A stretch of DNA of 64,000 nucleotides from contig CADCDK010000002.1 in NCBI GenBank assembly GCA_902800185.1, positions 113,651-177,650 of the forward strand. The letters run 5' to 3'. Source of the stretch: an uncultured Prevotellaceae bacterium (GTDB taxonomy: Bacteria; Bacteroidota; Bacteroidia; Bacteroidales; Bacteroidaceae). Every line of letters begins with the position of its first letter. Position 1 is the stretch's first letter. The notes below the pieces were generated by a model. It had not been told where the DNA came from. It ran no database searches and saw only the letters and a program-made list of their open reading frames with translations. The position numbers and the translations under genes are program-made. Shown here in pieces: positions 35,501-44,205 of the stretch.

Positions 35501-37789
35501 GAGCAGATTGCCGCTATCCTTGGCGCAGGCGATGAATCTACAGCACGTGGTGCTTTCAAGGCTGCCGCTTTGCGCGAGTACATTCACGTCAAGGGTAAGA
35601 ACCTTACTGTCAACAAGATTGAGCTTGTTGAGTACCAGGAACCGAAGAGCGAAGCAGAAATAGCCTACGAGGCAGCCCTCGCAGTTCTCGAAGATGGCAT
35701 GACTTATCGCATCTCTGCTTCAGTGAAGGGTGATACCTATTACCTCAAGAGCAATGGATACCTCACAGATAATGTCAATGAGGCTACAACATTTACCTTT
35801 AATGCAGTAAATGCTGATGGAACATTATATGCCACAGGATGGAACTTGAACTGCAAGTTCACAAATCCCACTTTGACTAATGGCTCAACTGGAGATGTAG
35901 TGAATGATGGACATATCCATACGCAGACCAATCAAAATCGCAATGACTGGGAGCGTCAGGTGTTCTTCTTGAAGAACGGAAAGTTTGCTGTTCGCTCAAC
36001 CAATGCTAATAGTGAGAACTGGGGCGCCAACACCTATTGGGCTGTTATCATTGGCGAAGAGATGCCTGAGGCAGGATACTCTCTCGAAACTGCTTATAAC
36101 TGGGATGTCACGCCATACGTAGACCTGACAGAGTTTAACAACATCGTTGCAGAGCTTGAGGCTGCCATCGCCGCTTCCGAAAACTATACCGACGAAAGTG
36201 GTACGGCAGCTAACACCGCCACCGAGGCACTCGCTGCCGTGAAGGAAGGAAGCTACACCAGCGTGGCTCAGGTAAAAGCCGCCATTGGGCAGGTTATTGC
36301 CATCGGACGCACCTTCTTTGGTGCTATCCAGGTTATCAATCCCATTGACGTAACCAAGTTCTACATCACCAATCCTACTCCCGTTGCCCACAACTCGATG
36401 GCTCCAGGATGGGAGGGTGACAACTTCGGCGATTCTTCCAATGGTGTGAGCGAATACTGGAACAAGTCTGCCGTAGGCTTCCACCAGACCATTTCTCTGC
36501 CCGCAGGTGACTATAAGCTCTCTGTTGTGGCACTGCAGCGCACAAATATGCAAGGATATGTTTACGCTGGTGAGACCCAGACAGTCATCACAGGTGTACC
36601 TAATTCGACTGCCGATAGTCGCGCACAGGCTGCCACATGGTTCGATCAGGGCAATGGAGTCAACAATGTTGTCTTCACCATGGCTCAAGCCGGCGACGTT
36701 GTCATCGGTCTGACCACCGACAATACAACTGGTGACCACTGGACTGTATGGAGAGAGTTCAATCTTGCCAAGATTGACGCTCTTGCAGAGGTACGCGCAC
36801 TCTATAACGAGGCTATTGCTGCTGTCTATGAGGCTATCACAGAGGAGGCTTATCAGAACATTCTTGGTTCTGGCGTTGAAACAAACAACCTGCGGAATGC
36901 ACTTCCTCAGGAGGAGCCCACAACCCGTGAGGGTTATGAAGCTGCTATCGAGGCCATCAACACGGCTTTCGCAGCTTGGAAGGCTTCTGCCCCCAGCTAC
37001 GACCAGCTGATGAATGCTTTGAATGTTGCTCAACTCTTCGGTGTTGATGTAGATGCTGAACTCGAAACCATCGGTGAGGATGAGTCATACAGTGCTGCCA
37101 AGGCTGTTGAGGATGCTGTGAAGTACAAGATGCAGGTAGCTGACATCGTGACTGAAAACTACACCGCTAACGTTTCCGCCAAGCTGGGTGAGTGGACTGA
37201 CAATAACATCGGTGAAAACCATGGTCAGCACTACGACGGCACTTCTGAAAGCACCTACATGGAGCAGAAGGATGGCTGGGGAGGTTCTTCTTGGGATGCA
37301 AGCCGTACGCAAACAGTGACCCTGCCCAAGGGTGCATACGTGCTGAAGGTGGCTGCCCGCAGCTCTTCCGCAGCGAATGCTTACGTAAGTATTACTGTTG
37401 GTGCGACAGAGACTCAGATGCCCTTCCCGAACAAGAACGACGCAGGCTTCGGTATCGATACCGAGGGTAATTTGACCTTCGCTGCCGATGCTAACTACGC
37501 CAACAACGGCAATGGCCGTGGTTGGGAGTGGATCTTCGTTCCCTTCACACTTGCTGAGGACGGTGATGCAACCATCACCTTTGCAGGTAGTGCTACTTCC
37601 ACCCACCAGTGGATGAGTTTCACGGCTTGGGATCTGTTACAGAACCCGACAACAACGGGTATCAATGGCATCCGCAACAACAGTGAGCTCTTCAAGAACG
37701 CAGATGTTTATGACCTGAGCGGTCGCAAGGTTCAGAACCCGACTCGCGGTCTGTACATTGTCAACGGTCGCAAGGTTGTGATCAAGTAA
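32522..37789 (+). CDS. Giant modular secreted protein (1755 aa)
   Basis: Signal peptide MKKFLLSLIVMVLSVLSAHA. Modules in order: an N-terminal beta domain (to 165); a chitobiase-C-like domain (169-245, ATIYYTLDGTDPTTES); an OB-fold-like domain (about 247-435, NAYIQDATGAMMLYG); a carbohydrate-binding jelly roll (about 440-632, NGDFSEGA); helical linkers rich in Ala/Glu; an InlB-B-type repeat (838-908, GYQLDELTVTYGDG); a jelly roll (1280-1420, HWTVWREFNL) shared with the protein at 59155; and a last beta domain (1549-1715). The tail is VYDLSGRKV...GLYIVNGRKVVIK. No catalytic domain is recognised. It probably binds glycan at the surface, with adhesion or scaffolding as the inferred role. Confidence 0.82.
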   Translation: MKKFLLSLIVMVLSVLSAHADWEKTTSIAVGDVVVLAVENANGTQELSGVSNNLGSCTTYATAPEGVYPLTVVEGASEGTFAFKNDSYYLAFTANDKNQLNISETLDEQSSWNVSFNEDGTVKISNAAADARVIQWNYNNGNSRFACYKSNQVLPILWKQVEDGTLLAPSITPSSGTFFETQTVTISAEDGATIYYTLDGTDPTTESTEYSEALSISETTTVKAIAEKDSKTSSVATVTITFGPVYDNFAAANTAATADRVVSRLTFTEALVLYVNGQNAYIQDATGAMMLYGTHELKAGDKISGYVQGELYLYNGLPEVANFTLNAETVSSDNEIVPTVVDAAALAENPLAFVSQYVQVSPAKFAEDKEVSTVTNVNFKVGETALILRNNFKVEFSVEAAKEYTVAGIVTIYKGNLQLYPLAASDIAEIVPPEPVVTAVVNGDFSEGAVADNHICTYAKDMETNATTYSNMLEVEGWTAVNNGDGRAAGIMAYGSGKWIGGTGFNVPEFNPAGLNRGAALGVVAVWSADAQYTQATTFAPGYYVLTARINNVGGETATASNFFGVHVGETSYFAENKTYPVNQWTRENVLFQVEEEAEGYFSLGYKATNAGNAAQQHLFYDEVVVKAFESEEARTAYLTDLATADEADAAVYAFVEARFAKTAAIDALAPVGDGLFEYSQTAIDDAKAAVATAENIEAVEAVAMPVATAPDAEKQYTLKLKDGGMYMSINEGIKLAEEEYPFQLEAVEGGYAIKNGESYVAFTGTGNNTWTMNATAEPYAWTINSLGDGYYTIAKATKNTEYIGVDYTTAGSSCYANKSVGDKSLWALAEAMVYGVKVAEAENGSVEANPTEGYVGTKITLTVNPDEGYQLDELTVTYGDGQVVEVSEENTFVMPADNVTIIPSFKQIPEIVAAYGEIPTEETTFGADDDKSIDIATDYFTIAQAQDTIRVTVAEVGEEAQVAIYDKKDQAIEGLTQNVTAEQVEVDFILTEEQIAAILGAGDESTARGAFKAAALREYIHVKGKNLTVNKIELVEYQEPKSEAEIAYEAALAVLEDGMTYRISASVKGDTYYLKSNGYLTDNVNEATTFTFNAVNADGTLYATGWNLNCKFTNPTLTNGSTGDVVNDGHIHTQTNQNRNDWERQVFFLKNGKFAVRSTNANSENWGANTYWAVIIGEEMPEAGYSLETAYNWDVTPYVDLTEFNNIVAELEAAIAASENYTDESGTAANTATEALAAVKEGSYTSVAQVKAAIGQVIAIGRTFFGAIQVINPIDVTKFYITNPTPVAHNSMAPGWEGDNFGDSSNGVSEYWNKSAVGFHQTISLPAGDYKLSVVALQRTNMQGYVYAGETQTVITGVPNSTADSRAQAATWFDQGNGVNNVVFTMAQAGDVVIGLTTDNTTGDHWTVWREFNLAKIDALAEVRALYNEAIAAVYEAITEEAYQNILGSGVETNNLRNALPQEEPTTREGYEAAIEAINTAFAAWKASAPSYDQLMNALNVAQLFGVDVDAELETIGEDESYSAAKAVEDAVKYKMQVADIVTENYTANVSAKLGEWTDNNIGENHGQHYDGTSESTYMEQKDGWGGSSWDASRTQTVTLPKGAYVLKVAARSSSAANAYVSITVGATETQMPFPNKNDAGFGIDTEGNLTFAADANYANNGNGRGWEWIFVPFTLAEDGDATITFAGSATSTHQWMSFTAWDLLQNPTTTGINGIRNNSELFKNADVYDLSGRKVQNPTRGLYIVNGRKVVIK

Positions 37790-37841
37790 ACAGTCCATTC
37801 CGTCCCTCTCTCCGAAGAGGGAAGCGTGAATATCAACCAAG

Positions 37842-37878
37842 AAGTCCCTGTCTCCCAAGAAGGAGGCGGGGACTTTTT
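37842..37878 (+). terminator. Terminator after the 1755-aa protein gene
   Basis: Interrupted stem aagtccc...tctcc / ggagg...gggactt followed by a T-run. A smaller hairpin, tccctct / agaggga (37803-37822), precedes it. Confidence 0.75.
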
Positions 37879-37922
37879 TGAAAAAAAACTCAACACGCAA
37901 CTCTTATCTCTCAACTTTTTCG

Positions 37923-37930
37923 TATCTTTG
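37923..37930 (+). promoter_or_regulatory. -7 element for the GH95 gene
   Basis: TATCTTTG, 28 bases before the ATG at 37958. Confidence 0.55.
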
Positions 37931-37957
37931 CCCCATGAAACCTAAACAACTATCGAT

Positions 37958-40900
37958 ATGAAGAAACTCCTTTTATTTTTTACAACGGCACTGGTGGCAT
38001 TGACCTCATGGGCTGACACAACGTTCCCGACGGTCTCTACCGATGGAAATGAGGTCTGGTATTACATCCAGATGCAGAATGGATTAGGTGTGCTCACCGC
38101 GCAAGGCGAGGGCAATCTGCTTGTGACTGCTGAGGCACAGAAATCGAGAAGTAACGATCAAGTGTGGAAAGTGGTGGCAACGACAGCCAGCCACTATAAG
38201 CTGGTGACCCGCGGTGGACAGACGATGTTTTACAACACTTCCGTCAGCGACAAGCGTTTCTATACGGCGGCTTCTCCTTCTGGCGGCTATAGTTCCTTCC
38301 AGATTGTGACGACGTCCAGTAGTTCCTATCGGGGCTATGAGATCTATGTGGATCAGCTGGGAACGGGCAACTCCTATCTCAACCAGTGGGGCGGTGCCGG
38401 TGTCGGCAAGCAATTAGGTTGCTGGAGTAAGGGTGATGGCAACAATCCCCTGCAGTTCATCCCCGAGGCAGATATGCAGTTCAAAGATGTGAAGCCTTCT
38501 TCCATTGCTGAGATCACAGTATCGGGAATATCCACTTGGGCACCCGCCAACAAGCACACCCTCTGGTACACTCGTCCTGCCACAGTATGGATGACCAGCA
38601 CCCTGCCCATCGGTAATGGACAGTTTGGTGGCTGTATCATGGGCGGCGTGAAGCGTGACGAAGTTCAGTTCAACGATAAGACCCTCTGGTGGGGACATCT
38701 GGGCAATGTCGTTGCCAATGGCTCATACGGTGCCTATCAGAATTTTGGTAACCTCTATATCACTTCTACCGATGCTTCTGTGACCAAAGCTACCAACTAC
38801 CGTCGCTGGCTTGACATCGATGAGGCTCGTGCTGGTGTTGCCTATACCGCCAACGGTGTTGACTACAACCGTGAGTACATCTGTTCCAATCCCGACAAGG
38901 TGATTGCCATTCGCTACACGGCATCGGAAAGTGGAAAGATCAGTGACAACCTGATACTCTTCAATCAGAACGGCGTACAACCCACTTATACGGTTTCCGA
39001 CGGAGTGGGTGAGGCAGTCTTCAGCGGAACCGTGAAGCGCACAGGAACCACCAACGACGAGTCCTATTATTGTCAGATGAAGGTCATTGCCACGGGTGGT
39101 ACCATCACTGCCGATGAAAATGGTATCAACGTGAGCGAAGCCAACGAGATGGTGATCTATCTCTTCGGTGCTACGAACTTCTCTCCCGACAACGACGACT
39201 ACATCTACCCGGCTGAGCAGTTGCCTGCCAACGTGCAGCAGCCTGTTGCCGCCGCTGTCAGCAAGGGCTACGAGAGCATCCTTGCCGACCATGTGGCCGA
39301 CTACAAGTCGCTCTACGACCGTTGTGCGCTGAACATCACTTCGGCTGCCAACACGGTTTCCACCCCGCAGCTCATCAGCAACTTCGCTTCCGACAACGTC
39401 AATAACCTCCTGTTGGAGGAGATGTATTTCAGCTACGGTCGCTACCTGATGATAGGCTCCAGCCGCGGTGTTGACCTGCCCAGCAACCTGCAGGGTATCT
39501 GGAATGACAACAACTCGCCGGCATGGAACTCCGACATCCACTCGAACATCAACGTACAGATGAACTACTGGCCTGCCGAGGTGACAAACCTCAGCGAGCT
39601 GCACATGCCGTTCCTGAACTACATCAAGCGTGAGGCTTGCGACCGTTCTCAGTGGCGCAAGAACGCTCGTGGATATGCCGGACAGACCAAGGGCTGGACA
39701 CTGACCACGGAGAACAACATCTATGGTTCGGGCTCCAACTGGATGCAGAACTACACCATCGCCAACGCCTGGTACTGCATGCACCTGTGGCAGCACTACC
39801 GCTACACGCTCGATACTGACTATCTGCGTGATGTCGCCCTGCCCGCCATGCGCTCTTGCTGCGAATACTGGATGGAACGTTTGGTGCTTGCTAAGGATGG
39901 TACCTACGAGTGCCCCAACGAATACTCGCCCGAACATGGTCCCGGCTCCGAGAATGCCACCGCACACTCCCAGCAGCTGGTTTGGGATCTTTTCAACAAC
40001 ACCCTGCAGGCTTACGAAGTGCTGAACATCACCGATGATGCGACCTTCCTAACCGACTTGCAGAACAAGTTCGCCAAGCTCGACAAGGGTACGGCCACGG
40101 AGGTTGTGAATGGTCAGACCCTCTTGCGCGAGTGGAAATATACCTCGCAGAACAATGCCGGTGAGCGTTACCACCGCCACCTGTCCCACCTGATGGGACT
40201 CTATCCCGGCAGTCAGATTGCCGACGATGCCGATCCCGCCATCTACCAGGCAGCTGTCAACTCGTTGAATTATCGTGGTTACGAGGGAACGGGCTGGTCT
40301 ATGGGATGGAAGATCAACTGCCATGCCCGTGCCAAGGACGGCGACCGTTGTCAGAGCCTGATCGCTACGGCCCTCCACATCCAGACCAACACAGGCAATA
40401 GTCAGGGTGGTGGTGTGTATGAGAACCTGTGGGATGCCCACACGCCTTATCAGATTGATGGTAACTTCGGTGCTACTGCTGGTATGGCAGAGATGCTGCT
40501 GCAGAGTCATCAAGACAAGTTAGAGCTGTTGCCCGCCCTGCCTTCTGTCTGGTCGGAGGGTAGTGTAAAAGGATTGCGTGCCATTGGTAACTTCACCGTC
40601 GATATAGCATGGAAAGAAGGCAAGGCAACAACGGTCTCCATCACCTCTCATGCGGGTGAGACCGCCATCGTGAAGTATAAGAACGCTGCTTACGGATTCG
40701 ATATCACCGACGGTCAGGGACAGCCTGTGGAGTTCACGATGATCAACGATAACGAGATTTCCTTCCCCACGGTTGCCGGCGAAGTCTATCAGCTGGTGGG
40801 CAATGGCAAAACCGCTTCTGTCAGAGTGAATGACCTGGAGACGGGTGACTATTACATTTACACGACGACGGATGACGGTGACCGCTTCCTCGCCATGGCT

Positions 40901-41419
40901 ACGGCCAACAAAGTGGAGGTGGTTGCCGACAAGAATGTCGATGGAACCATTTGGACTATTACCTCTGTTCCTGCTTCAACCTATAAGGGAACAGCTGCGG
41001 AACCGGCTCTCGAAACAGAAGGAAACGTTTATTTGCTCTATAACCCTTTTAAGCGTTTCGCCATCCGTAACCAGTACCTCATTGCACGTTCAGCCTCAGG
41101 AAACCTCTACATGCACCCCATCTATCAGCATGCCGCCTCTCATTTGTATGCCATCCGTTCCACCAATGTTGACCTGGCAACCGACTACAAAAATGGTTGG
41201 TATGGTGCCACATCCGACGCCCCTACCTACGCATCCACATCCCCTGTCTTTTGCTGGAACATTGAACCAGCTCAGACCGATGGCATCAGTGATGCCGTGC
41301 GTATGAATAACGGACAGATGGAGGAGACGGTCTATGACCTGAGTGGCAGACAATTCGCCAACCGTCAGTTGCAAAAAGGTCTCTACCTCGTCAAAGGTAA
41401 AAAGGTCGTGGTGAAGTAA
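37958..41419 (+). CDS. Secreted GH95 alpha-L-fucosidase-like enzyme
   Basis: An 1153-residue protein with a signal peptide (MKKLLLFFTTALVALTSWA). Residues 25-190 are an extra beta-trefoil-like domain (VWYYIQMQNGLGVLTAQG). GH95 proper starts at about 200 (PLPIGNG-like TLPIGNGQFGGCIMGGV, NDKTLWWG). The (alpha/alpha)6 catalytic domain has the residues known from Bifidobacterium AfcA: Asn530 and Asn532 in HSNINVQMNYWPAE, Glu659 in NEYSPEHGPG and Asp834 in YQIDGNFGATAG. It removes alpha-1,2-linked L-fucose, or L-galactose in some members, by inversion. A further domain and the tail VYDLSGRQF...GLYLVKGKKVVVK complete it. The stop codon shares one base with the next ATG (TAATG). Confidence 0.93.
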   Translation: MKKLLLFFTTALVALTSWADTTFPTVSTDGNEVWYYIQMQNGLGVLTAQGEGNLLVTAEAQKSRSNDQVWKVVATTASHYKLVTRGGQTMFYNTSVSDKRFYTAASPSGGYSSFQIVTTSSSSYRGYEIYVDQLGTGNSYLNQWGGAGVGKQLGCWSKGDGNNPLQFIPEADMQFKDVKPSSIAEITVSGISTWAPANKHTLWYTRPATVWMTSTLPIGNGQFGGCIMGGVKRDEVQFNDKTLWWGHLGNVVANGSYGAYQNFGNLYITSTDASVTKATNYRRWLDIDEARAGVAYTANGVDYNREYICSNPDKVIAIRYTASESGKISDNLILFNQNGVQPTYTVSDGVGEAVFSGTVKRTGTTNDESYYCQMKVIATGGTITADENGINVSEANEMVIYLFGATNFSPDNDDYIYPAEQLPANVQQPVAAAVSKGYESILADHVADYKSLYDRCALNITSAANTVSTPQLISNFASDNVNNLLLEEMYFSYGRYLMIGSSRGVDLPSNLQGIWNDNNSPAWNSDIHSNINVQMNYWPAEVTNLSELHMPFLNYIKREACDRSQWRKNARGYAGQTKGWTLTTENNIYGSGSNWMQNYTIANAWYCMHLWQHYRYTLDTDYLRDVALPAMRSCCEYWMERLVLAKDGTYECPNEYSPEHGPGSENATAHSQQLVWDLFNNTLQAYEVLNITDDATFLTDLQNKFAKLDKGTATEVVNGQTLLREWKYTSQNNAGERYHRHLSHLMGLYPGSQIADDADPAIYQAAVNSLNYRGYEGTGWSMGWKINCHARAKDGDRCQSLIATALHIQTNTGNSQGGGVYENLWDAHTPYQIDGNFGATAGMAEMLLQSHQDKLELLPALPSVWSEGSVKGLRAIGNFTVDIAWKEGKATTVSITSHAGETAIVKYKNAAYGFDITDGQGQPVEFTMINDNEISFPTVAGEVYQLVGNGKTASVRVNDLETGDYYIYTTTDDGDRFLAMATANKVEVVADKNVDGTIWTITSVPASTYKGTAAEPALETEGNVYLLYNPFKRFAIRNQYLIARSASGNLYMHPIYQHAASHLYAIRSTNVDLATDYKNGWYGATSDAPTYASTSPVFCWNIEPAQTDGISDAVRMNNGQMEETVYDLSGRQFANRQLQKGLYLVKGKKVVVK

Positions 41420-41961
41420 TGAAGATAGGAATATTCTGTTCTGCCAACAACAAAATTTCCCCTGTCTATTTTGAGAAGACAGAGGAACTGGGAAGATGGA
41501 TTGGCGAAAACGGCCATTCCATCGTGTTTGGCGGATGTAACATGGGATTAATGGAATGTGTGGCGAAGGCCGTTCATGAAGCGGGCGGTCAGACTACGGG
41601 CGTTATTCCCGAGATCATTGAGAAGGGCGGTCGTACCTCACAATATGTCGATGAACATGTCTTTTGTACCAACCTTTCTGACCGAAAGGATTTGTTGTTG
41701 TCACACAGTGATGTCATCGTGGCTTTGCCCGGAGGCATCGGTACGTTGGATGAGGTGTTCACCGTTGCCGCGTCGCACACTATAGGGTATCACCGGAAAA
41801 AGGTGATACTCTATAATGTCAACGGATTTTGGGATTCGTTGATGGCGTGTTTAGATGATCTTGACAGCCGTGGAATGATTCGCGGACAATGGCGCGACTA
41901 TATCCAGACGGCAGTCACATTGGAAGAACTAACCGAGCTTCTCTGCCATGGCACGTCCTAA
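41419..41961 (+). CDS. LOG-family protein (TIGR00730 type)
   Basis: A 180-residue cytoplasmic protein with the Rossmann-like LOG signatures GGCNMGLM (38-45) and PGGIGTLDE (104-112). Family members hydrolyse nucleoside 5'-monophosphates to free base and ribose 5-phosphate, as in cytokinin activation; in bacteria the role is usually purine turnover. It overlaps the GH95 stop by one base, so translation is probably coupled, though a functional link with fucose release is unclear. Its last 33 bases overlap, in opposite orientation, the end of the flavodiiron gene. Confidence 0.92.
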   Translation: MKIGIFCSANNKISPVYFEKTEELGRWIGENGHSIVFGGCNMGLMECVAKAVHEAGGQTTGVIPEIIEKGGRTSQYVDEHVFCTNLSDRKDLLLSHSDVIVALPGGIGTLDEVFTVAASHTIGYHRKKVILYNVNGFWDSLMACLDDLDSRGMIRGQWRDYIQTAVTLEELTELLCHGTS

Positions 41962-43134
41962 AGCCTCACATTGCTGGCGAACCTCGGGCGTGAGTCCTTG
42001 CTTCATATCGACGGGCTCGCCGACGGGCTCAAAGTGTAGGCGTTCTTCATTCCATTTCTGAATGGCAGCAACGGCTTTGGATGCCCAGCAGTGAGAGCCG
42101 AACCAACCAAAGAGGTGATTGCCCTTGATGTCTTTGCCTGCAATCTCGTTGAGAAGCACATCCATTTCATGATAAAGAGCGGTGTTGTAGGTCGGTGCAC
42201 CGACAATGAGTCCGCGATAACGGAAGATGTCTCGAAGGATATAGGAATGGTGCGTCTTCGATACATTATATACCACAATGTTCTTCACACCTGCTTGGCT
42301 GGCGGCACGGGCAATGTGCTCTGCCATGCGCTCCGTGTTGCCGTACATCGTTCCATAGCAGATAACCAGTCCGGGTTCTGTCTCGTAACGGCTCATGCGG
42401 TCATAGAGCGCTACTACCTTCTGAATATAGTCATGCCAAACGGGACCGTGGGTCGCACAAATGTACGACAGGTTAACTCCGTTGAGTTTCTTCAGTGCTT
42501 GCTGTACTGGTGTTCCGTATTTTCCAACGATGTTACTGTAATAGCGCACCATCTCCAACCAGAAGGTGTCGCAATTGATCTCAGTATCGATGATTCCTCC
42601 GTTCAACGCTCCAAAACAGCCGAAAGCATCGCCGGAGAAGAGCGTCTTTGACCCTTCACTGATCGCTTCGTTGGCATTCCCGCACACGGTCATCATAGTC
42701 TCAGGCCAATGGACCATAGGAGTCATGACAAAGTCAAGACGGAGTTTTCCAAGTTCGATGGAATCGGCATTTTTAACTTCAATGGTTCCTTCGTTGATGC
42801 CGTAGAAACCATTCATCATGTTGAATGTCTTTGTATTACCGATGATCTGAATATTCGGGTAATACTTTTTGATCAACGCGATGGAGCCGCTGTGGTCAGG
42901 TTCCATGTGGTTGATGACTAAGTAGTCAATGGGACGGTCGCCAATGACTTCTTGAATATTTTCGATGAATTGTGCGAAAAAGTCTGATTCCACCGTGTCA
43001 ATGAGGCATACTTTCTCGTCATCAATGAGGTAGGAGTTGTAGCTCACTCCATTAGGCAATGGCCAAAGGCCTTCGAAAAGCGTCTTGTTGCGGTCGTTGA
43101 CGCCTACATAATAAATTCTTTCAGTAATTTTCAT
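41929..43134 (-). CDS. Flavodiiron protein (FprA/ROO type)
   Basis: A 401-residue protein from ATG 43134; the frame stays open upstream but the family starts at KITERIYYVGV. The N-terminal metallo-beta-lactamase domain carries the diiron ligands NHMEPDHSGS (His76, Glu78, Asp80, His81) plus later H and D residues in MVHWPETM, FSGDAFG and ATHGPVW. The C-terminal flavodoxin domain starts ICYGTMYGNTERMA. Flavodiiron proteins reduce O2 to water or NO to N2O, protecting anaerobes. It lies 26 bases downstream of the PfkB gene on the same strand. There is no C-terminal rubredoxin. Confidence 0.94.
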   Translation of the reverse strand: MKITERIYYVGVNDRNKTLFEGLWPLPNGVSYNSYLIDDEKVCLIDTVESDFFAQFIENIQEVIGDRPIDYLVINHMEPDHSGSIALIKKYYPNIQIIGNTKTFNMMNGFYGINEGTIEVKNADSIELGKLRLDFVMTPMVHWPETMMTVCGNANEAISEGSKTLFSGDAFGCFGALNGGIIDTEINCDTFWLEMVRYYSNIVGKYGTPVQQALKKLNGVNLSYICATHGPVWHDYIQKVVALYDRMSRYETEPGLVICYGTMYGNTERMAEHIARAASQAGVKNIVVYNVSKTHHSYILRDIFRYRGLIVGAPTYNTALYHEMDVLLNEIAGKDIKGNHLFGWFGSHCWASKAVAAIQKWNEERLHFEPVGEPVDMKQGLTPEVRQQCEALGRAMAEKLG

Positions 43135-43160
43135 ATGGTTGAGGTTTATAATTCTTCCAT

Positions 43161-44093
43161 TCAAAGCTCTTTCATCCTTTTCCCTTCTTCTGGGGAAATG
43201 TAGTTGAAAATGCTTTTGCAGCAAGCCGCAGAGAACTGTTGTCCATAGGCAATGAGCCGATCCCATTGTTCTGCGGCGATTCCATGTTCCAGTTGTGCGC
43301 GGGTGATGCGTTCTCGTATGAGTCCGAAGATAAATCCTGCATTGAAGTTGTCACCAGCTCCGATGGTGCTGACGGCCTCCACTCTCTCCACTTCGTAGCT
43401 GCGGGCAATGTCTCCTTGAGCGCGAAGGGCAATGGGAGCTTCCCCTCGGGTACAGATGAAGTTTTTGCAGTAGAAGGAAATCTCCTGACGGTAGAGCACA
43501 TCCGGGTCATCTTGCTTGTAGAGTACTTGGAAATCCTCGTGACTTCCCCGAACAATCGTGGAAAGTTCCAGATTCTCCAAGAGGTTGGAACGCAGCTTCA
43601 CCGCGTCGTTGGCGTGGGCAGCGCGGAAGTTCACGTCGTAATAGAGAATGGCTCCCTGCTCATGGGCATACTGAAGAAAACCATATACCTGTTGACGAAT
43701 GACGGGGTTCAGGGCGTAATAGGAGCCAAAAAGAACGATGTCATCGGCATGAACCTCGGGATAGTCAAAATCAATCTGGTCGTGCGGGTGGTCTTTGTAG
43801 AAGACATATTCGGCATCGTTACGCTCATTGAGAAACGCTAACGAGAGGGGTGACTTTGTGTCAGGATATTGATATACATGCTCCGCATGGACACCATTCT
43901 CGTGTAGGAATGAGATGATGTTGTTGCCTACGCGGTCGGCACCCGTCTCACTGATAAAAGTGGTATCTACACCTGAACGTCCTAAGGATATGATGGCATT
44001 GAAAGTGGAACCGCCAGGATAGGCCCCAATGGGTTGATTGTCACGAAAAATGATGTCGAGCACAGTCTCTCCGATTCCAATTACTTTTCTCAT
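43161..44093 (-). CDS. PfkB-family sugar kinase (fructokinase-like)
   Basis: A 310-residue cytoplasmic kinase from ATG 44093 (MRKVIGIGETVLDIIF); ten extra upstream codons to 44123 run into the promoter. PfkB signatures are AYPGGSTFNAIISLGRSG near the N-terminus and STIGAGDNFNAGF with catalytic Asp248. Such enzymes phosphorylate fructose, ribose, ketodeoxygluconate or nucleosides; the best guess is fructose or a related ketose. It probably shares its transcript with the flavodiiron gene. Confidence 0.9.
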   Translation of the reverse strand: MRKVIGIGETVLDIIFRDNQPIGAYPGGSTFNAIISLGRSGVDTTFISETGADRVGNNIISFLHENGVHAEHVYQYPDTKSPLSLAFLNERNDAEYVFYKDHPHDQIDFDYPEVHADDIVLFGSYYALNPVIRQQVYGFLQYAHEQGAILYYDVNFRAAHANDAVKLRSNLLENLELSTIVRGSHEDFQVLYKQDDPDVLYRQEISFYCKNFICTRGEAPIALRAQGDIARSYEVERVEAVSTIGAGDNFNAGFIFGLIRERITRAQLEHGIAAEQWDRLIAYGQQFSAACCKSIFNYISPEEGKRMKEL

Positions 44094-44120
44094 TTCTTTT
44101 ATTTCTTGGTTTTCTGTTTG

Positions 44121-44128
44121 CAAAGATA
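44121..44128 (-). promoter_or_regulatory. -7 element for the PfkB gene
   Basis: TATCTTTG on the minus strand, 27 bases before the ATG at 44093. It falls inside the upstream extension of the open frame and supports the shorter start. Confidence 0.6.
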
Positions 44129-44147
44129 CAATTTTTTTCTTTCTTAT

Positions 44148-44179
44148 TTTGTCCGTTCCCTGAAAAATGATTATTTTTG
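44148..44179 (+). promoter_or_regulatory. Promoter of the 1362-aa secreted protein
   Basis: TTTG (44148-44151), 20 bases, then TATTTTTG (44172-44179): full consensus. It overlaps the first codons of the longest open frame (44167), which fixes the true start at 44206. Confidence 0.72.
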
Positions 44180-44205
44180 TAGCAAAATCAAAAACTTATC
44201 TAAAT

